Positions 48,180-59,471 of a DNA stretch of 64,000 bases are shown here, in pieces. Numbering within the stretch: the stretch's first letter is position 1; the number at the start of each line of letters is the position of its first letter. The position numbers were made by a program, and so were the translations under genes. Below the pieces are notes generated by a model that had not been told where the DNA came from, searched no databases, and was given only the letters and a program-made list of their open reading frames with translations. Source of the stretch: Anastatus disparis (lineage: Eukaryota > Arthropoda > Insecta > Hymenoptera > Eupelmidae); assembly GCA_017163975.1 (NCBI GenBank), contig JAFFSR010000008.1, forward strand, positions 1,063,501 to 1,127,500, in the 5' to 3' direction.

Positions 48180-49679
48180 AATATTTATTTCTGGGCAACA
48201 AATAATTTTATTTTCAGAATCTTCTGGGTTTAAACCATGGGTTGATTCATTCTTTATGTCTTCTTGCATATGTATTATTAATTTAGGGGGTTTATTTTCA
48301 GTTGCATCCTTACCCCTTGTTTTATTCACCTCAGGTGCAACTTTATTTAGTTTTCCTGATTTTTATCATTATTTTTATCGTTTATGTCTATATTTAAAAT
48401 ATCTAATTCCTTGCTGCTTTCTCGTATCAATTTTCTATTTGCAGGTGATTTTAATTTTTCACGCTAGTTGGTTTTTTGTTTATTTTTATTTTCTTCCATT
48501 TTAGTGACATTTACACTAGGATCATGTTGAGATTTTTTATATTCTTGTTTATGAGCATTTTGATTTTGAGTATTATTATTTTGATTATAATAAGCTTCAT
48601 TTATATTCTCGTTTTTATTGAATGTTTTTTGATGATTATTATTTTTATAATATTCGTTTATTTGCTGCTTTTTTTTTCCTGCAGTTTGTCATCATTGTCA
48701 AAATCTGACAAGATCTTAAATAAAGTGTTTTACTGATTTTCTCAGCTAGTTCTTCTTCAGAATATTGAAGATTTAGCTCTTTGGCAAAACCATATACTTG
48801 GGTGGCATAAGCCATACGACTTAGTTTGCCATTCTCATAGAATTATTTAAATTCACCTTTTCTTCTAGTTGTTCTTTGGACATCTTCATTTCAATATCTG
48901 TCTAGAAAAAGATTTTTAAAGCCTTCATAGGTGAGTACATCGTCCTAATAGATGTACCACCATTCGTTTGCATCTTTTTGCAACACAGCATGCAATAATT
49001 AGAGGGTTTCTTCCTCCTCTAATTTTTTTAAGGCTATATATTTCTCTAATACATTTAAGAATTGCATTGATCTTTCGACCTCTATGCCTTCAAACTTTGG
49101 CAGTGGAATTTTAATTTTATTATTATAAAATTCTGCGCTTTGTGGTCGCTCTTTATTTTTTAATTTATCTCTCAATTCATTTATTTTATCGTCTTGCTCT
49201 TGGGCAGTGACGTCAATTCTTTGTGTCAAATTTTCTTGAACCATTTTAATGTCTTCATTATCATTTATTGTTCTTTTTAATCCGATAAGTTCTTCATTTA
49301 AAGATTCATTTTCAGTTACTAAATCTTCATTTTCTTTTTTATATTTATTTAAAAGATTTTCAATTACAATATTGTCTTCTAATAAGTTTTTTATCTTGTT
49401 TGACAATTCATTTATTTGTTCTTTTAAATTTATTGTTTCCGCATCTGCGGTTTTTTCTAAATTAGAGACTATAGATTTGTCTGGACTAGCTAAGTTGATT
49501 TTTTCATCCAACTCTTGTTGTTTATCAAACAACAATGTCAGCTGATATGACACAGCTTTCATCCATTCGTTTTGCTTTGTATTAACGTCTTCCTCTATAG
49601 GCTTATCAAGATTATCTAATTCTTGCATCTGTATCTCTGATCTTCTTTTCGCCATCTTGATTTTTATTTTTATTAGCAA
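48180..49679 (-). pseudogene. gag: gypsy-2 gag, coiled-coil N-terminus
   Basis: The longest open piece (49679-49002, 226 codons) starts MLIKIKIKMAKRRSEIQMQE. Residues 55-175 are Glu/Lys/Leu/Asn-rich with heptad spacing (NLKEQINELSNKIKNLLEDN), a likely long coiled coil. KIPLPKFEGIEVERSMQFLN opens the capsid part, and a stop lies at 48999. Beyond it the frame reads LLHAVLQKDANEWWYIY, stop, YEGFKNLFLDRY, stop, and an Asn/Gln/Lys-rich tail (about 48650-48480). No zinc knuckle seen. The plus-strand ORFs at 48256-48736 and 49249-49545 are shadows. Confidence 0.75.
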
Positions 49680-50934
49680 CTATAATATTTATGTAATTAT
49701 TATTTACGAAATTAAAATTTAAACTATTTTTAGTTTAATACTTCCTTATTTAAATTAATTGTTCTCCAAGTTATTTTTAATTTTAATACATTTAGATTAT
49801 AAAAAATAAAATTTTCAAATTTTAATTTTGTTTACAATTGTTATTCTTTCTTACGACTCTTATGATTTTTTAATATATTCATTTAATTAATTTTATTTAA
49901 TTTTATTAAAAGAGCGTATATTATTCTATTACAATATTTGTTCTCATTCGCGTTGAGAACCTATGCCTAAGAATTCCTTTTGTCTATTTAATCGCTGTTG
50001 ACCTTTTAACTTTTTACTGATTCGCATCATTTATACAAAATATTCGCATTATAGACTTGAGATTAACACTGCTATAGCAAAAGATTTTGAATAATATAAT
50101 TGTGTACATTGTAACACTGTATACCTTTGCTCCACTGCGCGACTTTCAAGTATTTTTATTTTTTAATTTACGAATATTCTATAAAGAAGTTCACGATTAA
50201 ATAAATTTTAGCCAACTTTTTATGCTCTTTTCGAACAAAAGAAATTCTTTTTACAAAACCTTTAATTTCTTTGGTATTTAATATACCATTTTTCTTGCGT
50301 TTACACGCTTTTTTTTTTTAATTTTATTGAGTTTTATAAATTTTTTTTCTGTTACTTTTTTCTAATTTTTTTTGTTTTGTTATTATTTATTTATTTTATT
50401 TCTTTTATATTTTTAAGTTTTTCATTTTTAATGTTAATAATAACATGTTTGTTTGAATTTTTGTTATATCTTTTTTTCTTTCCATATTCTCTATATATGT
50501 GTTAAGACCGAACTTGCTTCGGTCGTTGAGTTCTTAAAAAAAATTATTTATTTTTGTTGGGAACCAGTCTACCGTCCCAGGACTTACCTTGTCTCTTGCT
50601 GACTTATTAATTTTAATAATAATTCGTTAGAATACGCACAAGTATAATTCTTTAGATGATTTTCTTCAATCTTTATTTATTGTAAATTTTTAAATTGGGT
50701 TTTATATCAATTAAAACTTATGTTTCTCAAAATTTATTTATCTTTATACTAAAAGGTTATAATTCTAGTTGCATAAAAAAATATACCACGTGTATAATTA
50801 TCTATTCTAAGTAATCAATTTTCATGTGTAATAATCGTTACGCTTCTATAGAAGTGTAACTCAAGTTGCGCTGCATTTGTGTTACACACCAATCAGTTTG
50901 TTAGTGTAACTTTTACTTGAGTGTAACTGATGGT
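49680..50934. other. T-rich stretch upstream of gypsy-2 gag
   Basis: Low-complexity T-rich sequence to about 50480. A less AT-rich patch follows at 50500-50600 (GACCGAACTTGCTTCGGTCG hairpin at 50508-50527; CAGTCTACCGTCCCAGGACT). It could be the gypsy-2 leader with another insertion. No gene. Confidence 0.45.
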
Positions 50935-51140
50935 TACGTTTCTTCAATCGCAACAGAAGTTACGTATTTTTGGAGCGCAACCGAAGCTACGATTTTTGGA
51001 GCGCAACCGAAGTTACATTTTGGAGCGCAACCGAAGTTACGTTTTGGAGCGCAACCGAAGTTACGTTTTGGAGCGCAACCGAAGTTACGTTTTGGAGTGC
51101 AACCGAAGTTACGTTTTTTTTGAAGCGCAACCGAAGTTAA
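50935..51140 (+). repeat. 24-bp minisatellite GCGCAACCGAAGTTACGTTTTGGA
   Basis: The unit is GCGCAACCGAAGTTACGTTT plus TGGA, with copies at 51001, 51025, 51049, 51073 and 51097 plus diverged copies on both sides. 24 is a multiple of 3, so plus-strand frames stay open and give 8-residue repeats (LERNRSYV, GAQPKLRF). There is no independent sign of translation. Confidence 0.92.
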
Positions 51141-52906
51141 GGAATTTTTGGAATAAATAAGAAAAGGTAGTGTAGTGATAGTTACACCTAAATTTTGTAT
51201 ATAATTAAACGTTTATAATCAATGTCCTGATAATAATATTAATAGTACTTGTGCATATTCACGAATTATAAATATATATATATTTATTATATATGTATAT
51301 GTATATGTATAGATATTTATGTTTATAAAAAGACTATATATTTTATTAAATTAAATGATTCACAAACATTATTTTAATTGATTTTTATTCATTTAAAGAT
51401 TTTTGTTTTATACTGTATTTTTAATTTCTTATTCTAAATATTAATCTTACAATAATTATTTTTGTATGAAGAAAAATAGTTGAGTGATTTTATATCAATT
51501 TTCTAAATATTAACAAGATTATTTTTATGATTTAACTATTCTAATTCGCTGATTTACGTTTAAACTATTATTAATTTGGTTTATGAATATCGTTAGTATG
51601 AGTAACTCACTAAAATTAGGAGAGAAAGAGAAGAATTTGTCTCCAATTCGATCGTCCTGACGTTTTCTATACTCGGACTCCTTAAAGTACACGGTGAGAA
51701 TGTCCGTGGCAAGAATAATTGGACTTCTTCCTTAATTGCTCGAACACAGATTATGATTAACCATGTATTTCGGTCACTGGCACAATTGTCTCTCAAATTT
51801 TAAATTATGGAACTTGTGTTGATATAATTTCCTTTTTCTTTCCAGATAATTTTCCAAGGATTGTAATACCACACAATAATAATTATATTTATTATATTAA
51901 TGAATTAGGCTTCTAGGCACTAATATGGTTTAAAAATTTAAATCTTAACTTTAATAACTTATTTTTCTAACACTGATTTTATTTCCACAGTGGCCCAGCA
52001 GAGCCGACTGTTGCTATCTTTTTACGAAAAAAGGCGCTTGTCAGACCTCCAGGTTGTTTTTATAACCTTGCGTCCGGGCAATTGGGAGATGGATCGTCCA
52101 ATCAAACTTCGACGTGTACTCGAATTCATCAGGAAAATCGTCAAAAAGTTCATTAGCCTGTTTGCTAATGAAATTCCTAATTTATTTCCTTCTCTATCTC
52201 TCCTTCACATTTGCGTACAATTTGAGAGTTTTTGCAATAAAAATGTTGACGAGTGCTGACTCGGTACATCGCATGGAACTGATTTTGAAATAAGGCTTTG
52301 GAATGATTGAAACTTAATTTTTATAATTTACTATCGGCGTTTAAAATAAAAAATGTTTTAATAATTTAATAATTCAAATTTAAGGGTAGTTCCATGGGAT
52401 GTAACATATGTATTTTTTTTAACGTGTTTAATTTATTTTCTATTTTTTCTATCCTGTTATTTAAATTTTAAATTAATTCTATTATGATCTCATTTTTTTC
52501 ATTATTTGCCTCTATTCAATCATTTATTCTTTTTTCCAAATACACGCTCTATTATAATCCGTCCCTGTGAACAGGCTATTTGGATAATTCGGAATCATTT
52601 ATTGTCTTTTTTAATTGTATTTAAAAAAAAATATTTAATTTATGTTATTTAAACGCAACTCTACAACTCACGTGGGTATCAACGTTAAGTTGAGAACCGG
52701 TGATCGCAAATGTAACCTTCTCTCCTATCATTTGTTTAATTATTTATTTACTTTATTGAGAGCGCAGCTGTTTCTTTATAAATGACAATTCGTTTTAGAG
52801 AATCGTTACAAGCTAGCGTGCCATGCCTAGCTTGTGCAGACTCTTTGTGTTTTGATTGTTTGTTAAAGTTATATTGCTTAAGTCGTTTATAGCTGACACG
52901 TCTTGC
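51141..52906. other. Mixed stretch with one unassigned ORF
   Basis: Mostly AT-rich. At 51990-52259 (+) is an 89-codon ORF starting MAQQSRLLLSFYEKRRLSDL. It is preceded by a good splice-acceptor-like TTTTATTTCCACAG (near 51978-51991) and is less AT-rich than its surroundings. No domain recognised; it may be part of a repeat or LTR leader, or a stray exon. 52760-52906 carries a diverged second copy of the adjacent LTR end (AGCTAGCGTGCCATGCCTAG). Confidence 0.35.
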
Positions 52907-54120
52907 TTAGCTATAGCAGACTTTTTTGATAAATATTTGTTAATAATATTTGAGTTGATTATGTGTAAGCCCGTTATTATTAAGGACCAAATGCCTTAAT
53001 ATTTGGGGCTTTGCACCGGGTTAATAGGAGAAGGATGTGGGATCTTGGATTGGCTCTTTATTGATTAATTAAATCCAATAAATTTACAATATAAAATATT
53101 ACAATAATCTAGTGCTTAACAAAGAATCACTTGCTTGTAGCACGTGTTAGGCCATTCGCCACTTGTGCTACGAGCAAGCGTGTCTCGATGCTGAGAGAGC
53201 TAATCCAAGAGTGACGAGAGTCACAAGCTCCTCGCACTGCATGCATCAGCTCTCCCAGGTCTCTCTCCCACTCTTCTAACTTACTAGGAGAGTATCAGAC
53301 CTCCGGATCACGGATCCTGCTCAAACTTTGGGATAAGTTTTCAGATGTCAAAATATGAAAGGAAACAGAATTTTAGATCCCAACGCTCAATATTTCCCTA
53401 GTTACAGGCAATTAAAGAAAATCACTAAAAAAGTTACTAGATTTTCAAACGCATATATGTCCTTAGCATTGATGGCTAGGAGCTTGAAATTTTTTTTAAA
53501 TGAAAGCTGAGCTCAAATCCTTTCGAAATAGTAGTTATAGCATGTCAAAATATTATTTTTTCCCAAAATTATAGCGTGATAAACATTCGACCTGATTTTT
53601 CTTTTTAAAACATCAATTAATAACAAAAGCTGAAATTGGGTCGAATGTTTATTACGCTATAATTTTGGGAAAAAATAACATTTTGACATGCTATAACTAC
53701 TATTTCGAAAGGATTTGAGCTCAGCTTTCATTTAAAAAAAGTTTCAAGCTCCTAGCCATCAATGCTAAGAAACTATATGCGTTTGAAAATTTAGTAACTT
53801 TTTTAGTGATTTTCTTTAATTGCCTGTAACTAGGGAAATATTGAGTGTTGGGATCTAAAATTCTGTTTCCTTTCATATTTTAACATCTGAAAACTTATCC
53901 TAAAGTTTGAGCAAGATCCGTGATCCAAAGGTCTGATACTGTCCTAGTTAGTAGAAGAGAAGGAGAGCCACCGTGTACTTTCAGCGGTGCTTACGCATGC
54001 AAGTGTGTGTACATACATACGCGCGCTTGCATGCTCAACCACTTTTGTCTTTTTTGGTGTTTGCGCGCGCAGTTTTTAGTATTGTACGGTTTCAGGGCCG
54101 TACATACTCGGACGTTCACA
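52907..54120 (-). repeat. LTR copy of gypsy-2 (5' LTR), split by a foldback element
   Basis: It matches 24022-24570 on both sides of the insert at 53284-53947. Shared landmarks include TTTGCACCGGGTTAATAGGA, GCCATTCGCCACTTGTGCTA and TTTGCGCGCGCAGTTTTTAG. On the minus strand it starts TGTGAACGTCCGAGTATGTA at 54120. The plus ORFs at 53920-54167 are not genes. Confidence 0.65.
53284..53947. mobile_element. Foldback element, 664 bp, with TTA target duplication
   Basis: The ends CTAGGAGAGTATCAGAC and GTCTGATACTGTCCTAG mirror each other (one mismatch). The arms are ~320 bp (GAGCTCAAATCCTTTCGAAA and complement). TTA flanks at 53281-53283 and 53948-53950. The uninterrupted LTR at 24398-24400 has a single TTA there, proving both the borders and the 3-bp duplication. 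A 3-bp TTA duplication fits PIF/Harbinger-like or CACTA-like transposases; the family is not determined. No coding. Confidence 0.93.
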
Positions 54121-54235
54121 ATGTGGAAATCGAGAGCAGCATGAATATTATAAATGGGACTATGTAGAAATAGAGAGCAGCATGACTATTATATATGAAA
54201 ATACGTAGAGTCGAGAGCGAGAGTGATGAAAAATA
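54121..54235 (+). repeat. gypsy-1 LTR fragment abutting the gypsy-2 LTR
   Basis: TAGAAATAGAGAGCAGCATG, AAATACGTAGAGTCGAGAGC and GAGAGTGATG match 12430-12545 in order and orientation. It starts exactly where the gypsy-2 LTR ends. Confidence 0.75.
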
Positions 54236-54329
54236 TAATTAAAATTCCGTTATTTTTTGGTAAATTTTGATGTACATTCCCCTCACTCCATTAATACAAT
54301 CTACGATATTTCTATCCAGCTAGCGACTG

Positions 54330-54520
54330 CTTTATGCACCCCTCCATATACCTCTCTATTCACGCCTCCGTCTATAACTCTGTCTATCTCTCCATATTCC
54401 TCTCCACAAAATTCTTCACAAAAACATTGAATTTTTGTAAAATATTAGTTCCTCGTACCCCTCCGTATGCACCTCCGTATACCCCTCCGTATATCACTCC
54501 GTATAACTCTAGACAAAAAC
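54330..54520 (+). repeat. CTCCRTATAC-type minisatellite
   Basis: Two runs of about 12-bp units (CCCCTCCGTATA and CCTCTCTATTCACG variants), at 54335-54415 and 54450-54510, separated by an AT-rich gap. Confidence 0.75.
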
Positions 54521-54589
54521 ATTGTAATTTTATACCATACCCCTTCACATCTGGTAACCATTCAGCATAAAATTGTTAATAATTTTTTG

Positions 54590-54860
54590 CATGTAAAAAT
54601 CCAAATAAAATTTTTATAAAAATGATTTAAAAAATTTACAATTAATAACAAATATCGTTTGGAAAGAAGTTTTTGAAAATCAAAAATTTAATATTTAAAT
54701 TCATAAATGATATAATATTTAATATATCCAAATAAAATTTTTATACAAAATGATTCAAAACATTTACAACCAATACTAAATATTGCTTGGAAAAAAGTTT
54801 TTGAAAAGTAGAATTTCCACATTAAAATTCATAAATTATACAATATTTAATAAAAGATGA
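54590..54860 (+). repeat. Tandem duplication of a ~128-bp AT-rich unit
   Basis: CCAAATAAAATTTTTATA begins copies at about 54600 and 54728. Both go on with AATGATT, ATTTACAA, AAGTTTTTGAAAA and ATTCATAAAT before the next border. Confidence 0.8.
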
Positions 54861-54956
54861 AAATTTTTAAACCAAATATTATTATTATGGATTATGAGTA
54901 GTAATTACATGAAATTTTGATATACATTTATTTATTTAAATATAATATAATTCTTA

Positions 54957-56110
54957 TCAAAATTTGTAACGAGGATAGCGAATTACGCGTATACTGTGTG
55001 ATAGTATGAGCATATATCTGTCCTCGTTGTTAGTCGCACAATACAACGTATGTTTCGATGCTTCATGTGCGAGTATGAGAGTGAGACAGAGAGAGTCTGT
55101 GTCAGCGGTTTGGATGGATGACTGTAGAAAGAAGCGCGCGCAATGCATGACGGGTAGACTTGGGCAAGAGAGGAAAGCGAACGGGTCGGGTAGACAGAGT
55201 TAGGCTGCCATCTTGACAAGTTGTTTGTGCTCGAGCGTCAGCTATTTTTCCTCTGTTGAGACTTGTCAAGGAAATTAATTTACTTGTGAATCGTGTTAAT
55301 TGCCTTTCAAGTACAGTGGAATTACTCGTGAGAAGTGCCGATTCTTTGTGATCATCTTTTTCTTGAAAGCCAGGGTTAAGTGTGTCCACTGCAGCGTCAA
55401 GCGAGAAGTTGATTGGCCTTTCAGTAAGAGCGAGAAGGACAGTAGGCTGCACCGCATATCTACGGTGCCGCTTTAAACCATACCCTGGGTTGTTAGTTAC
55501 GTGAAGGCAACTGTGAGAAGGCTCTACGCGCATCGACTCATGAAAAATGTAAGTCTGCAGACTAGTGCGATATTTCTAATATGTATTTGCGATATACGCG
55601 TGTCGATGAAGACTGTCGTGTGCGCCGGTGTTAGGTAGTATACATTAGCTTATATTCTCAGTTGTTTCTCATAATTAAATTTATCAAGTCTTACTTGCGA
55701 ATTAATATTTTTATAATTTTATTTCTTTGTATTAAATTCATTTAGTGCTTATAATAAAGTAAAGTAAAGTTAAAGTAATTCTTGATGATTGCCTAACATT
55801 ATTTATTGCCAATTAAGATCGTGTCCTGTTTTTATATGTATATGTTGAACATAGTACACTCTCTCTTGATCAACGGTATTTAATAGAGTTCTCGGGTACA
55901 CGCCGTGGGTTTCGTCGTTCCAGACGTCCGGGAGGCAGAACTTCTAAGCGAAGTTCTGCAATAGTATTAAATATTGTTCAATTGATTTTCTCGTCAGTAA
56001 TAGATAGTCGAAGCAGATCAGCTGTAATAAAGTAGGCTGATCGACTACAAACCGAGAATCAGTTACTTAACGGTAAGTGCACGTGTACTTAAAGTAAGTA
56101 CACATGAAAG
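54957..56110 (+). other. Less AT-rich island; candidate host first exon and promoter
   Basis: Unlike its surroundings this stretch is fairly GC- and CpG-rich (GAAGCGCGCGCAATGCATGA, GAACGGGTCGGGTAGACAGA). A possible 5' exon starts near GGCTGCCATCTTGACAAGTT (about 55203) and runs to an ATG at 55539-55541. The ATG is closely followed by a consensus splice donor GTAAGT at 55549-55554, so an upstream leader and three or four codons would precede the intron. A second strong donor, GGTAAGT, is at 56069. Hairpins lie at 55935-56100. The 143-codon reverse ORF (55533-55102) has no domain and is probably chance. This is the only place suggestive of a host gene; it could also be an LTR or leader of an unrecognised element. 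Confidence 0.35.
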
Positions 56111-56894
56111 CCCACGAATATATTCGATTTTGTTTGTTTAAACATATTTCCCGTTACAAATTTTACATGGGAATAAAGGATAAAATGAAGAATAATCATT
56201 ATGGAAAAATATTATATTTCGTATTATTGTAAGACATGTTACAATAATAGTTAATAGAAAAATGTTTGATTATTATGAATATTCTAATACACATATTCAA
56301 GCAAAAATTTAAAAGAAACTAATATTGTGAAAATTGTTATAAAATGAATTAACAAAATTTAAAAAAAAAAAAAATAACTTTTGAAAATTTACTTAAATAT
56401 GTGTGTTTCCAATGGTAGAGGATGGTTTGCAGGTTGAGCTTATGGTCTAAGGAGGAAGGAATATAGGCTCTCATGGTTGTCTAGGGCTACCGGCGAAGGA
56501 AATCATAATTTTATTTTAAATATTTATATGAAAATATTAAATTCATTTTAATTCATTTTAACATGTCTTAAAATTACTTAAAATGATTATGTTTATTTTC
56601 ATATAATTATTTCGAATAAAACAAAAAAAAAAACAACGCGTCATTAAATACCATAATTGTTTATTATTCTTATGTTAAAAATTATTTAATGTAAGGTGTA
56701 AATGACGGTACCTCTTTAGGTGGTGTAGAAATTTGTCATTCTTATAAAACTTAAATAAAAATCTTCAACTATAGTTATAAACAATTAAAATAAAATTAAA
56801 TGATATAGTAAGTAAGGTGTAACTATATAATTTTAAAATGTTAGAATTTATAAATGGTTGGCGAGCAGCGCGAGCAGGAAGAGAGGCCCCTAGA

Positions 56895-56968
<74 letters not shown>

Positions 56969-57037
56969 AAATTTGTAATATAAAAATAAATACTTAAAAA
57001 TGGAAAATAATAATTCTAGTCGTGCATATCTATATTA
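56111..57037. other. AT-rich stretch with (AT)n microsatellite
   Basis: No gene recognised. 56400-56510 is a less AT-rich patch (GGTAGAGGATGGTTTGCAGG) of unknown nature. 56897-56970 is an (AT)n run ending in GTGTGTG. Confidence 0.5.
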
Positions 57038-58102
57038 CAGTAGGGTCCAATAAAAAAGAGCCACCCTTGAGAAAAAAAGGACTAATTAAAAAATTATGTA
57101 TCTCAACAAATAAGGGTCGTACAGAACTCCACGACCACTCATTTAAAACGCATTTGTGAGGACTTTTTGATGGTGTATTGGCAATTTAATTTTGCGTACT
57201 TCTCTGGGAAATATTACGACTTTAAAATAGAAAAAAAAAATTTTTTTATTTGCCTGTGTTTAAATTCAAACCATTTTTCGGAAAATGATGGTAGAAAAAT
57301 TTTACACGGCTAGTTTTAAAGGTGTTTTGCTTAACTTGAAATAAATATTCAAGTTTTTTTTCTAGGTTCAAAATTGACCGAGATTTGGCGATTTTTGTTC
57401 AAAAAAAGGGTTTTTTTATTTTTCCGATATCTGCTCATGAGAGGAGATATAGAATAATGCCAGATAAAAAAAGTGTATTATTGTGTGCAGATTAACCTTA
57501 AATTTTCTCAAAATTTTTTAAGCATTTTAATTTTTTTGATATTGTTGCGGTATTCTTACATACATGTATACTATACTCTTATAAAAGTAACGCAACAATA
57601 TCAAAAAAATTGAATTGCACAAAAAATTTTGAAAACATTTAAGGTTATTCTACACACAAAAATGCACTTTTTTATTTGGCATTTTTCTATATCTCCTCTC
57701 ATTAAGCAGATATCAAAAAAATGAAAAAGACCCTTTTTTTGAACAAAAATCACTAAATCTTGGTCAATTCTGAACCTAGACAAAAACTAAGATATAAATT
57801 TCAAGTTAAGCACAATACCTTTAAAACTATCCGTGTAAATTTTTTCTACCATCATTTTCCGAAAAATGGTTTAAATTTAAACACAGGCGAATGAAAAAAT
57901 TTTTTTTTTCTATTTTAAAGTCGTAATATTTCCCAAAGAAGTACGCAAAATTAAATTGCCAATACACCATCAAAAAGTCCTCACAAATGCGTTTTAAATG
58001 AGTGATCGTGGAGTTCTGTACGACCCTTATTTGTTGAGATACATAATCTTTTAATTAGTACTTTTTTTCTCAAGGGTGGCTCTTTTTTATTGGACCCCAT
58101 TG
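57038..58102. mobile_element. Foldback element, 1065 bp, mariner-like TA flanks
   Basis: The ends CAGTAGGGTCCAATAAAAAA and TTTTTTATTGGACCCCATTG mirror each other; TA at 57036-57037 and 58103-58104. The arms (about 500 bp) include CTCAACAAATAAGGGTCGTA and ATTTAAAACGCATTTGTGAG with complements, meeting near 57570 in TTGTTGCG..CGCAACAA. The reverse ORF at 57601-57783 is spurious. Confidence 0.9.
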
Positions 58103-58116
58103 TATGTATGTTTCGA

Positions 58117-59092
58117 TGTACAAACAATAGGAGGCCAACTCGCGGACGAATACATCGAGTAACAAAAACAGTATATTGGAACTGTTATAAAGAAGCTAGT
58201 TATTCTTACGACTGATATGAAAGATACTTCTCGGGCTTGTGAAAAAGTAAACAAAACTGTGCAATCACAATGTCCGAAATTTACTCTTCTAAAAGAATTT
58301 CATGTCCCGATTTTTTTGAAATGCATAAGAAGGTGTTTATAAGAGCAGTAATTTACGTTTTGCACCCTTGGAAAATTTAGCCATTAATTTGGCACAACTT
58401 TATCCAGATTTAAAGATACTACCATCTACTAATGTACGCATGAATTGTTATAAACGTACATCAAGAATGATTTGAAGTGATTTCGAGTCTACATCTGAAA
58501 ATTAAATCACTAAACTTTTTAGTGGAAAAGATGATGATGTTATTCCAAAGACACCCGAACGAATAAAGGAGTATATGAGAGTATTAATACAGTTTCATCT
58601 AGATGCATTTCACCCCTAAAAAGAGAAACTGTAATACCTGAAAATTCGAGGGATGATTACATCTCTAAAAAGAGAAAATCCTTAATTTCAGCTATTCTTG
58701 CTACTGTCAGAAGTAAATTACAAGATGCGTATAGCGTTTCAGTTCAATCAACAGAACTAGAGAAAAATTCCACTGAAAACTATTGGGATGAATTTGTAGA
58801 AAATTTTAAATTGGCTTTAGAAAAATGCTCTTCTATTTCGGGGAAAATAAAACTTCTAGCTCTACTACTTTCAAAATTAAGCAAAACAAAAATTTGCTCA
58901 CAATTCCCGAATATGAGCGAATATATGATAAATAAATCAAGGAGTCTCGTAAAAAATAAAGAGACATTAAATAGCCATTTGATATATTTGTCCGCGAGTT
59001 GGCCTCTTATTGTTTGTACAAACTTATATAATATAGATATATACGGACAGAATTATTTTTTTTCCATTTTTAAGAATTTATTTTTATATTAG
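58117..59092 (+). pseudogene. Transposon-associated protein fragment with inverted coding piece
   Basis: A decayed frame is readable in parts: NLAQLYPDLKILPSTNVRMN near 58395, SKKRKSLISAILATVRSKLQ near 58665, then an open stretch to 59092 (from 58811, MALEKCSSISGKIKLLALLL, NMSEYMINKSRSLVKNKETL). The last part resembles proteins I recall from insect and cnidarian transposons, with a '-SEK-LLTL-S-W-EF-VSEYMV-KAR-L-KG' pattern. That is a recollection and not a search result. A 31-bp piece of this coding (58990-59020) also exists inverted at 58117-58147 with one mismatch, near the end of the preceding foldback element. No start codon; several stops. Confidence 0.5.
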
Positions 59093-59393
59093 GAATTTAC
59101 ATAAATATATTTATATATAAATATATATGTGTGTGTGTGTGTGTGTACATGCATAAAAATGTATACAAATGATCTCTTACAGAAAAAAACTATAATCGAT
59201 GAACGTAGTGAGCTGTAGTCTAGGATTGTAGTGATACTATATTCATGTATTATAATATATTATAGTAATAAAGTATAGTTTCTCATATTATTTTCGCGCT
59301 ACTATAATCGGAGAATATATTATTTATAATATTTACATACTATAGGTCTATAGTTGGCCGTCTTATAGTGCATTGATAGTTTTATATTTTATA
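59093..59393. other. AT-rich, with short (GT)n run
   Basis: TATATATGTGTGTGTGTGTG near 59125-59146, otherwise AT-rich with no feature. Confidence 0.5.
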
Positions 59394-59471
59394 GACTCAT
59401 CGTTAATGTGTTTATGGTTTATAAGTTTATGGGTTCATGGTTTATAAGTTTATGGTTTATAAGTTTATGGT

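Noticed and set aside
48256..48736. Plus-strand hydrophobic ORFs
   Set aside because: Shadows of the Asn/Lys-rich gypsy-2 gag on the minus strand.
50935..51140. CRISPR-like array of 24-bp repeats
   Set aside because: Units are contiguous with no unique spacers; it is a minisatellite in a eukaryotic context.
55102..55533. 143-codon reverse ORF as a host gene
   Set aside because: No domain, no homology I can recall, located across a likely exon/promoter on the other strand; open by chance in a GC-richer patch.
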